Source of the DNA: Oscillospiraceae bacterium
GTDB taxonomy: Bacteria > Bacillota > Clostridia > Oscillospirales > CAG-272
Assembly (NCBI GenBank): GCA_015064445.1
Contig: SVSE01000005.1
Coordinates: 84,164-148,163 of the forward strand
Length of the DNA stretch: 64,000 bases
Direction: 5' to 3'
Under the pieces are notes generated by a model. That model saw only the letters and a program-made list of their open reading frames with translations, was not told where the DNA came from and searched no databases. The position numbers and the translations under genes are program-made. Each line of letters begins with the position of its first letter. Position 1 is the stretch's first letter. Shown piece by piece: positions 41,082 through 48,548 of the stretch.

Positions 41082-43127
41082 ATGAAGAAAAAGCTCTTTT
41101 TCCTGCTCGCTATGGTAGCGACTTTTATGTGTCTTCTTGCCGTTGTTTCGTTTGCGGCAACGCCTGACACAACAAGAGAAACCTTTACTCTTGCCGACGG
41201 AACAGTGTTGCCTATTTGGGACACCGACGGCAATGGCCTTATCTGGTATAACTCCACCTTGAATACCGAGGACGGTTATGCTAACTATGATTATGTTGCA
41301 AATACTCAAACCGACAGTAGCATAAAGCCTTACGTTTCTTATAGCAAGGGCGGTCCTTATGGTCGAGGTGTTGACGGAAGGAACTATCAGGGTTATCAAA
41401 TTTCGGGAATTTCCATAACAGACGAGAATGGCACATATTCAAGCACGTGCTCGGACCATAAGGCTCACAACGACTTTGTGCTTATAAACATTCAAGGCTT
41501 GATGTTTAATAGCAGCAAAAAGGTAAATATGTTTGCTAAAACATTTTACAGATGTGCATCGCTCGAGGCTGTTTATTTTGATAAGGGTTCAGAGTCTGAT
41601 CCAATTTTCATTTTGACAAACGCATTTGACGGATGCGCCAAATTAAAATATGTAAATACGGGCGACATTAATCTTATAGAGATTGGCGGAGACGGTGTGT
41701 TTAACGGCTGTACCTCTCTTACACAAATAAATTTGCCAAACACTCTCAAGGTTTTGGGTTCTTATCCGTTCCAGGGCACAGGAATTGTGGAAATCACATT
41801 GCCTAGTAGCCTTAAGGGCACAGGAGGCTCTGCAACCTTTAAAAACTGTGCAAGCTTGGAAAGAGTATACGGCTTCAAGGAGCTTTTTGAGAATGGCGTG
41901 GTTACAAGTATTCCTGCGAACTATTTTGAGAACTGTACCTCTCTTGAAAACCTTTTTGAAAACGGAGTTTTCCCCGAAGGACTTTCCAGTATAGGCGGTT
42001 CTGCTTTTGCCGGATGCACCTCACTTGGACCAAACGTTATACTTCCAAATTCGTTGACGTCTATTGGGCAATCCGCATTTGCGGGCTGTACCTCACTTGA
42101 AAAGGTAGTGCTTGGCGCTTCATTTGCAACGTGGAGTAGCTATGACGGATTTAAAAACTGTTCCGCGCTTGAAGAGGTTTGGATACCGGAAACTATGACC
42201 GCAATCGCGGGAAACGTATTTAACACTGCTGCAAGCAATTGTGTGTTCTATTTTACAGGAACAAAGGATCAGCTTGACAATGTAAAGGCTAATGCAAACT
42301 CCAACAACAGTGCATTCCACAATGCTTACAATCAAGCGAAGTCTTGGGATGAGTTCCAAAACATTGAAACCAAGAGTGGTAGATATATCGTTTACGGTGT
42401 AAACAAATGTCTTGCGTTTTATAATAACAAGCATACAGTGACAAACGGCAACTGTATGGAGGACGATGCATGTAAGATTTGCACTCTTCCAATTGAGGCG
42501 CAGGCAGAACACAACATAGTTAAAACACTCGTTTATCCAAACGGATTTACACAGGTTGGCGTTTACACCTGTGACTGTATCTTTAATGGCTGTACAGTAA
42601 TTGACATTAAGGCAGGCGACGAGGGCTCTGAGGCAGCAGCACTCTTTAATGGTGGAGAGGGCTTCTCAACAAAGGGCGATGACGGAATCGCAGGTGGCTA
42701 TACAATCGATGTTGATGCTGTAGAGAAATACAAGGAAATAAACGGTTCGCTTACAATGGGCATTATGGTAGTAAATCCAAATTACTACTATGGCAAGGAT
42801 TCATTCTTTGATGCAACTGGTAAGATAAACACCACAGGTGGCGCAATACAGGTTGAGCTCGTTGACAATCAGTACAAGAATGTAAGCGTTGCAATCACAG
42901 GCTTTACAGGCAACGCAGAGAGCGTTTCACTCGTTATCGCACTTTATGCATATGAAGATGTTGAAAATGTAGAGTTCATTCAATCAAGCACAACTGCGTG
43001 TGGCGACAAGAATGTAACCGTAGGTGGTAAAACACTTTACACAGTAACTCTTGCATCTGTTAAGGCAGGTAACAGCGACCTTTCTAACCTTGGCGACTAT
43101 GAAATACCAAAAAAGGATGAAGAATAA
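41082..43127 (+). CDS. BspA-like leucine-rich-repeat secreted protein 3
   Basis: 681 residues, the largest of the five. A signal peptide ends near VVSFA. LRR_5 repeats fill about 150-400 (FNGCTSLTQINLPNTLKVLG, FAGCTSLGPNVILPNSLTSIG, FAGCTSLEKVVLG). A cysteine module follows (NCMEDDACKICTLPIEAQAEHN, then CDCIFNGC) and a diverged version of the shared C-terminal domain (GFSTKGDDGIAGGYTI to DYEIPKKDEE). The ending differs from the KREQE of the other four. The start at 41082 is set by AGAAAGGA and the signal peptide. Its control region has the G-tract and no adjacent divergent regulator. Confidence 0.85.
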   Translation: MKKKLFFLLAMVATFMCLLAVVSFAATPDTTRETFTLADGTVLPIWDTDGNGLIWYNSTLNTEDGYANYDYVANTQTDSSIKPYVSYSKGGPYGRGVDGRNYQGYQISGISITDENGTYSSTCSDHKAHNDFVLINIQGLMFNSSKKVNMFAKTFYRCASLEAVYFDKGSESDPIFILTNAFDGCAKLKYVNTGDINLIEIGGDGVFNGCTSLTQINLPNTLKVLGSYPFQGTGIVEITLPSSLKGTGGSATFKNCASLERVYGFKELFENGVVTSIPANYFENCTSLENLFENGVFPEGLSSIGGSAFAGCTSLGPNVILPNSLTSIGQSAFAGCTSLEKVVLGASFATWSSYDGFKNCSALEEVWIPETMTAIAGNVFNTAASNCVFYFTGTKDQLDNVKANANSNNSAFHNAYNQAKSWDEFQNIETKSGRYIVYGVNKCLAFYNNKHTVTNGNCMEDDACKICTLPIEAQAEHNIVKTLVYPNGFTQVGVYTCDCIFNGCTVIDIKAGDEGSEAAALFNGGEGFSTKGDDGIAGGYTIDVDAVEKYKEINGSLTMGIMVVNPNYYYGKDSFFDATGKINTTGGAIQVELVDNQYKNVSVAITGFTGNAESVSLVIALYAYEDVENVEFIQSSTTACGDKNVTVGGKTLYTVTLASVKAGNSDLSNLGDYEIPKKDEE

Positions 43128-43132
43128 ATAAC

Positions 43133-43160
43133 AAAAGGCACTCATCGAGTGCCTTTTTTA
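43133..43160. terminator. Bidirectional terminator
   Basis: AAAAGGCACTC and GAGTGCCTTTT between convergent BspA-like gene 3 and an AraC gene. Confidence 0.9.
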
Positions 43161-43162
43161 TT

Positions 43163-43933
43163 TCATTTTGATTTTTGCCTTCGATATTCACTTGGAGAAA
43201 CACCCATTATTGATTTGAAGCTTCTGTTAAAGCTTCTAAGGCAATCAAATCCACATTCGTAAGCTATATCGACCATAGTGTTATTTGCATTTGTTAAAAG
43301 ATAGCATGCTTCATTTATGCGGAAGCGACAAACATATTCGCTATAACTAATACCGGTGTTTTTTGAAAAATGCTTGGATAAGTACACGTAGTTATAGTTT
43401 GTTTCCTTCGCAAGCTTATAAAGAGTACAGTTTCTTTTGTAGTTTTCGGCAACGAAATTGAAAATTTTAAATAGTAGATTTTGCCCGTCGCCCTTGAAAT
43501 CTATGTATTCGGCATTTTTGTCAAATTCAGCGCAAACGGAGTATAGAAGCCCTTTTAACTCTAAAAGACTTTTTTCTTTGTTAAACTTGGAAATTTTGTC
43601 AATATAAAAATCGTTCAAATAAAATTTATTGCTTTTCGGCACAAAATTTTCAAATCTTCCGCTGAAGGATTTGACAAGCTGGGGCGAAAAAATCAATATA
43701 ATATGCTCGGCGTGGCTTGGGGTTTTAATTTCATGAAGCTGGTTTGGAAAAACCAAAACGCATTCATTACCTGATACGGTATATTTGTTTGATGCAACGG
43801 TTACTTCCATTTCTCCGACTGGCGCTATTATTATTTCGAAGCTGTTGTGAATATGAGTAGGGAAGTTAAGGTCGCTTCCTGATTCAAGCGTAGCCTTGTC
43901 GGGCAGAATGGAGTGCTGTGTTTGGTATAGCAT
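43163..43933 (-). CDS. AraC-family transcriptional regulator (paired with BspA-like gene 4)
   Basis: About 256 residues from the start chosen here. The N-terminal cupin-like sensor (LNFPTHIHNSFEIIIAPVGEMEV) is followed by the double helix-turn-helix (LAKETNYNYVYLSKHFSKNTG, then MVDIAYECGFDCLRSFNRSFKSIMGVSPSEYRRQ). The ATG at 43933 is preferred: GGAGAA precedes it, and the earlier in-frame ATG at 43969 lies inside the -10 box of the gene's own promoter. It is divergent from the gene at 44103. Confidence 0.88.
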   Translation of the reverse strand: MLYQTQHSILPDKATLESGSDLNFPTHIHNSFEIIIAPVGEMEVTVASNKYTVSGNECVLVFPNQLHEIKTPSHAEHIILIFSPQLVKSFSGRFENFVPKSNKFYLNDFYIDKISKFNKEKSLLELKGLLYSVCAEFDKNAEYIDFKGDGQNLLFKIFNFVAENYKRNCTLYKLAKETNYNYVYLSKHFSKNTGISYSEYVCRFRINEACYLLTNANNTMVDIAYECGFDCLRSFNRSFKSIMGVSPSEYRRQKSK

Positions 43934-43951
43934 ATAATTCTCCGTAAAAAC

Positions 43952-44082
43952 TATATTTTGTCTTATCATTATATCATATTTTTCTTGAATTTGCAATAAA
44001 ATACTAAATTATGTCTATATTTAGTATATATTTTGTCTTGATTGTTTAATAAAAGTAATATATCATAAAATTGAGGTATAAT
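43952..44082. promoter_or_regulatory. Divergent control region with repeated AraC-site candidates
   Basis: TATATTTTGTCTT is repeated exactly at 43952-43964 (over the predicted start of the AraC transcript) and 44027-44039. ATACTAAA (44001-44008) and TTTAGTAT (44020-44027) form a perfect inverted repeat between them. The regulator's promoter is TTGCAA 43991-43996 with TATAAT 43969-43974 (minus). The BspA-like gene has a perfect -10, TATAAT 44077-44082, but no recognisable -35, as expected for an activator-dependent promoter. Confidence 0.6.
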
Positions 44083-44102
44083 TTTTAAAAGGAGAAGAAA
44101 AA

Positions 44103-45899
44103 ATGAAAAGAAAATTTCTAATCGTCTTCCTTGGCGTTTTAATTTTCACTTGTCTTTTTGCAATTTCCGTATTTGGAGCCGTGGATTATAGCGAAATCGC
44201 TACCCTTGCTGACGGCACAAAGCTACCGATTTATGATGAGGCGCACAATCCTTTGATTTGGTACGTTAGTGGTGTCGATGCAGACGGCAACAACGTTTAC
44301 AGCTCTGTACCCAACAATCGTAACGAGCCAAACGATAACAATGATACTTACGTTACGTATGTAAGCACAACAGGTACGTGGGCACAGCTAAATGATATTT
44401 ACATTCATACCTATAATGAATCAACCGGTGAATACGTTTCAACCATTGATGATAACTTGAAAATTGTAGTTCTCAACCTAAGAGAATTTGATATGATATA
44501 TCTTGGTGGAATCAATGTAAATCATATTCAGTATATGTATTATCCTGCAACCTTAAAGGATTGTCCTGATAAATTCAAAACTAAAACTGAGTTAAGGCTA
44601 GTTGATATGTCTGTTTGTACAAATCTTGTTGGTGGCTTCGGTGGCACTCAAAACTTTAGAGACTGTACAAATTTGCATACCGTTAGATTGCCGATAGGAC
44701 CAAGCTATACGCTTGAAGGTGGCGTTAACTATAAGTTTAAAAGCACCGCAATATCATCAATCATTATTCCCGAGGCGGTAACAAGCTTGGGAACTGATAA
44801 CTTCGAGGGCTGTACTAACCTTAAAAGCATCTATATTTTGGGTAGCAACACAAGCCTTGGAAGACTCAATTTTGAAATGTGTACAAGTCTTGAAAATATA
44901 TACTTTTTGGGAAATACTTGCTCTGCAACACCAACCGAATTTATAGAAAACTTTGTTGAGTGTGTAGATGGAAACACAACTTACACCTTTGAAGGCATAG
45001 GAAAATACTTCTATTTTGTAAGTACAGATATGAATTATTTGACGTCGGTTAAGGAGGCAGTCGGTGCTGTTAGCGTTATTTCATATAACGATTACAAGGA
45101 AAATCCATCTAATTACGCAGATGGAAGATATGTAATTTACGGCGCAAACGTGTGCGAAATTCTATACAACAATGAGCACGACCTCGAAGAGGTAGATAAT
45201 TGCTTGGAGCAAAGAGCATGCGAAAGAACAAATTGTGACTATATTTTTGTGTCGGAATATACCGAGCATAATATGGCGGAAACGCTCGTATATCCTAACG
45301 GCTTTACAGTAGTAGGCGTTTATAATAAGCATTGCTCAAATGCGCTTGGCTGTACGGTTGGAAAGGTTGTTGACGGTCAAGCACCTGCAATCTTCGTAAT
45401 GAACGAATATAACGGCTTCTCGGAGTCTGGTAAGGACGGAATCGCATTCGGTGGCTATTGCCTTAATGCTGACGCGCTTAATGAGTATAATAGAATAAAC
45501 AAGGACGCTCCTGTAAAATACGGTGTAGTTCTTATCAATCCCGATTACCTTGACGGCAAGGATTCATTCTTTAAGGACGGTAAGGTAAACTCAACAACTG
45601 AAAATAAGGGCTTCTTGCAAACTGATATGTCAAGCGCAAGATATGTAAATATCTCAATTGCTATAACAGGCTTTACAGGCAATGCCGAAAACCTCTCACT
45701 TATCCTTGCAATCTATGCTTACACTGACGATAGCGACGTTGAATTCATTCAATCGCAAACCACAAAGTGCGCAAGCGAAATAGTTACTCTCGGTGAAACC
45801 TCACTTTATACAGTAACACTTGCCTCAGTTAAAGCAGGCAATTCAAATCTCTCCGACCTTGGCGAATACGTAATGCCAAGCAAGAGAGAACAAGAATAA
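44103..45899 (+). CDS. BspA-like secreted protein 4
   Basis: 598 residues: signal peptide (FLIVFLGVLIFTCLFAISVFG), an N-terminal region similar in style to protein 3 (ADGTKLPIYDEAHNPLIWY), a shorter LRR_5 stretch (IIIPEAVTSLGTDNFEGCTNLKSIYILG), a cysteine module (NCLEQRACERTNC, YNKHCSNALGC) and the shared C-terminal domain ending PSKREQE. GGAGAAGA precedes the ATG. It faces an AraC regulator across a control region with repeated sites. Confidence 0.85.
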   Translation: MKRKFLIVFLGVLIFTCLFAISVFGAVDYSEIATLADGTKLPIYDEAHNPLIWYVSGVDADGNNVYSSVPNNRNEPNDNNDTYVTYVSTTGTWAQLNDIYIHTYNESTGEYVSTIDDNLKIVVLNLREFDMIYLGGINVNHIQYMYYPATLKDCPDKFKTKTELRLVDMSVCTNLVGGFGGTQNFRDCTNLHTVRLPIGPSYTLEGGVNYKFKSTAISSIIIPEAVTSLGTDNFEGCTNLKSIYILGSNTSLGRLNFEMCTSLENIYFLGNTCSATPTEFIENFVECVDGNTTYTFEGIGKYFYFVSTDMNYLTSVKEAVGAVSVISYNDYKENPSNYADGRYVIYGANVCEILYNNEHDLEEVDNCLEQRACERTNCDYIFVSEYTEHNMAETLVYPNGFTVVGVYNKHCSNALGCTVGKVVDGQAPAIFVMNEYNGFSESGKDGIAFGGYCLNADALNEYNRINKDAPVKYGVVLINPDYLDGKDSFFKDGKVNSTTENKGFLQTDMSSARYVNISIAITGFTGNAENLSLILAIYAYTDDSDVEFIQSQTTKCASEIVTLGETSLYTVTLASVKAGNSNLSDLGEYVMPSKREQE

Positions 45900-45902
45900 A
45901 AC

Positions 45903-45931
45903 AAAAGGCACTCAATGAGTGCCTTTTTTAT
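45903..45931. terminator. Bidirectional terminator, uninterrupted form
   Basis: AAAAGGCACTCAATGAGTGCC with a T run; this is the intact form of the terminator that is split by inserts at 29350 and 32766. Confidence 0.9.
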
Positions 45932-45932
45932 T

Positions 45933-46721
45933 TCATTTTGATTTTTGATTACGATATTCACTTGGTGTTGTGCCGACAAGCTTTAAAAACATTCGGTTAA
46001 AGGTGTTTAAGGATGAAAACCCACTTTCCAAGGCTATTTCGGAAATTTTAAGCGATTTTGAAGAGCTTCGTAAAAGTTTTTTTGCATGGTCGATTTTATA
46101 AGAGGCAACGAATTCCTTAAAATTCATTCCCGTAATAGAATGAAGTGCAGAGGAAAGATATTTTTCGTGATAGCCCAATCTTTTAGCTAAATGCGATAGC
46201 TGAATATCCTCTTTGAAGTTGATTGACACATATTCTATAATTTGACGGAGATCGATTTGCTTTTGAGCTCCGTTTCGGCTTGGAGTCCATTTGCCCTTTT
46301 CGAGCACCACGCTGCAAACCAAATTTATCAAACCGCAAATTTTCATAATATCTGTTTTGTCGGCTTTTTCAAAGGCTTCAAGCAGTTGAATCTTGTCAGA
46401 GAAATCAACAACGGGGGGGTCTAACTCCTTGCCGAGTGTTAAGAGGTTAAAAAGTGGTATAAAATCATTAGAAAAAACGGCAGAGCAAAAAACCGACGGT
46501 GCCTCGCCAGTGAATTCATGTATTTGGTTAGACCTTATAAAAATTAAATGGTTTTCGGGAACGGGATATTTTTTGTCCGCGATACAAATATAAGTTACTC
46601 CTTTTTTTGTAAATAAAATTTCACTATATTCATGAATATGAGGAGAAATAATCCAATTTTCGTGCACACCTCCTCTGCATTCGTATGCTTCGCCAACATT
46701 TTCAGTTTGATAAAAAAACAC
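45933..46721 (-). CDS. AraC-family transcriptional regulator (paired with BspA-like gene 5)
   Basis: About 263 residues. The cupin-like domain includes WIISPHIHEYSEILFTKKG and HLIFIRSNQIHEF. The helix-turn-helix pair is LAKRLGYHEKYLSSALHSITG and ISEIALESGFSSLNTFNRMFLKLVGTTPSEYRNQ. GTG at 46721 is chosen because AGGAG lies eight bases upstream. The ATG at 46739 is possible, but would leave a very short leader. The coding strand has seven consecutive Cs (46413-46419) in the sensor domain, a potential slippage site. Confidence 0.85.
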   Translation of the reverse strand: MFFYQTENVGEAYECRGGVHENWIISPHIHEYSEILFTKKGVTYICIADKKYPVPENHLIFIRSNQIHEFTGEAPSVFCSAVFSNDFIPLFNLLTLGKELDPPVVDFSDKIQLLEAFEKADKTDIMKICGLINLVCSVVLEKGKWTPSRNGAQKQIDLRQIIEYVSINFKEDIQLSHLAKRLGYHEKYLSSALHSITGMNFKEFVASYKIDHAKKLLRSSSKSLKISEIALESGFSSLNTFNRMFLKLVGTTPSEYRNQKSK

Positions 46722-46755
46722 AATATCATCTCCTATCATATTACCTTTTGACTAT

Positions 46756-46802
46756 ATTTTATCACTTTTTGAGTAGAAAGTCAATACAATCAATGATATA
46801 AT
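46756..46802. promoter_or_regulatory. Divergent promoters of AraC and BspA-like gene 5
   Basis: Leftward: TTGACT (46779-46784) and TAAAAT (46756-46761), spacer 17. Rightward: a perfect TATAAT at 46797-46802 with no convincing -35, again the pattern of an activator-dependent promoter facing its regulator. Confidence 0.6.
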
Positions 46803-46851
46803 GTTATTGAGGAAAGAATTTAAATCGCAAATGAAAATTAAGGAGAGCAAT

Positions 46852-48459
46852 ATGAAAAAGAAGCTTTTATTATTTGTTGTCATGATAATTGCCGCTGTGT
46901 CGGTATTTGTTATTGCAGCAAGTGCGCTTACAGACATACCGGAATTTACCGAGATAATAGACGTTACGAAAATCTCAGATAAGGTTCAAAATCCAATTGA
47001 TATTTCATCGTTAGCAAGTCAGGTTCAAGGCGATAATGAATCCAGAGTTTTGTTGCGTGATGCAAATGGAGATTATCAAACATACCTAACCAAGTATATC
47101 ACACGATTTGATGGTGGCAATAGTGATGGAAGTCAGTTTGTTGCATATTTTGACGCTTTAAACAATGCAACAGGCAAGGGCTATGATGTTACCTCGATTG
47201 TTTGTATAGAAATTCCTGAGGGAACACTTAGAGTTAGTGATACTTACTCAAAAACCTCTACTTGGACGAACGTGATGTATGTAAAGGCTCCTTCTACATT
47301 GATTTACCAGCAGCATAAAAGCTATAATAGCTGTTCTAATATTAAGGTTATCGATTATTCAAAGGCATCAATTACTAACCTTTCGCAAGAATTTATAACT
47401 AATAACTCAAGTCTTGAGGTAATTTATTTTCCTGCGAGTGTTCAAGTAATAGGAAAGTGGGCAATCCACGGCACACGCTCACTTAACAGCGCATATATTC
47501 CTGCCTCACTTCAGAGCGCCGAATCCATGATTAGTGACGCAACTGGCTTGGGCAAATTTGTATTCTTCTATACAGGTAGCATTGATGCAGGAACAGGCAA
47601 CACCCCTCTTTACACAATTCTTGGAAAAACTAATGTAAAGGAAATTGCGTGGGATTCCTCGAAGGACGACTCCTATTACATAGAACAGGCAAAGAGCGAT
47701 TGTATATACATTGTTTATGATTATAATCACTGCAAAGCATTTAACGATAATATTCACAACTACGAGGGCACAGGAAACTGTCTTGACGGTGTTACCTGCA
47801 CACAATGTAATGACCAAATTACAAGCTTTACAGGTCATAATATGGTAGAAACACTTGTTTATGCTAATGGCTTTACAGGCGCTGGTATTTACAATAAATT
47901 CTGCGCTAACGCAAGCGATTGCGAAGTAGGTAAGGTCACCAACGAAGAAAAGCCAGCAATCTTTGTTATGAATGAGAACAACGGCTTCTCGACAAAGGGC
48001 GAGGATGGAATCGCATTCGGAGGCTATGAGCTTAATGCAGGTGCTCTTGATGAGTACAATAGAGTGAATAAGGATGCAACCGTAAAGTATGGTGTTATAC
48101 TTATCAACCCTGATTATCTTGACGGTAAGGAAAGCTTCTTTGTAAATGGAGAGGTAAATGCAACTAAGGGCTTTATTCAAACAGATATGTCAAGCGCAAG
48201 ATATGCAAATATCTCAATTGCAGTAACAGGCTTTAAGGGAAATGCAGAAAACCTTTCACTCATTCTTGCAATCTACGCTTATACAGATGAAAATGACGTT
48301 GAATTTATTCAATCAAAAACAACAGAGTGTGCAAGCACGAAGGTAACACTTGGCACAGATACACTCTATACAGTAACACTTGCCTCAGTTAAAGCAGGTA
48401 GCTCGAATCTCTCCGACCTTGGCGAATACGTAATGCCAAGCAAGAGAGAACAAGAATAA
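46852..48459 (+). CDS. BspA-like secreted protein 5
   Basis: 535 residues. Signal peptide (LLLFVVMIIAAVSVFVIAASA), a short repeat region with only weakly canonical LRR_5 units (NSCSNIKVIDYSKASITNLS, NNSSLEVIYFPASVQVIG), then the cysteine module and C-terminal domain. From about 47754 onward the DNA is nearly identical to that of gene 1 (28630-29337), including synonymous positions and the terminator. AAGGAGAG precedes the ATG. It faces an AraC regulator. Confidence 0.85.
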   Translation: MKKKLLLFVVMIIAAVSVFVIAASALTDIPEFTEIIDVTKISDKVQNPIDISSLASQVQGDNESRVLLRDANGDYQTYLTKYITRFDGGNSDGSQFVAYFDALNNATGKGYDVTSIVCIEIPEGTLRVSDTYSKTSTWTNVMYVKAPSTLIYQQHKSYNSCSNIKVIDYSKASITNLSQEFITNNSSLEVIYFPASVQVIGKWAIHGTRSLNSAYIPASLQSAESMISDATGLGKFVFFYTGSIDAGTGNTPLYTILGKTNVKEIAWDSSKDDSYYIEQAKSDCIYIVYDYNHCKAFNDNIHNYEGTGNCLDGVTCTQCNDQITSFTGHNMVETLVYANGFTGAGIYNKFCANASDCEVGKVTNEEKPAIFVMNENNGFSTKGEDGIAFGGYELNAGALDEYNRVNKDATVKYGVILINPDYLDGKESFFVNGEVNATKGFIQTDMSSARYANISIAVTGFKGNAENLSLILAIYAYTDENDVEFIQSKTTECASTKVTLGTDTLYTVTLASVKAGSSNLSDLGEYVMPSKREQE

Positions 48460-48462
48460 AAC

Positions 48463-48491
48463 AAAAGGCACTCAATGAGTGCCTTTTTTAA
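48463..48491 (+). terminator. Terminator of BspA-like gene 5
   Basis: AAAAGGCACTCAATGAGTGCC with a T run, identical to 45903-45931. Confidence 0.9.
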
Positions 48492-48548
48492 TTGACACGC
48501 GCGCGAAAATATGATAAAATAAGCATAGAACTTTTACGAGGTGATAAT

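Noticed and set aside
47506..48180. 224-codon open frame antisense to BspA-like gene 5
   Set aside because: It exists because the sense strand avoids certain codons. There is no ribosome binding site or promoter, and its cysteine-rich composition is an artefact of the opposite frame.
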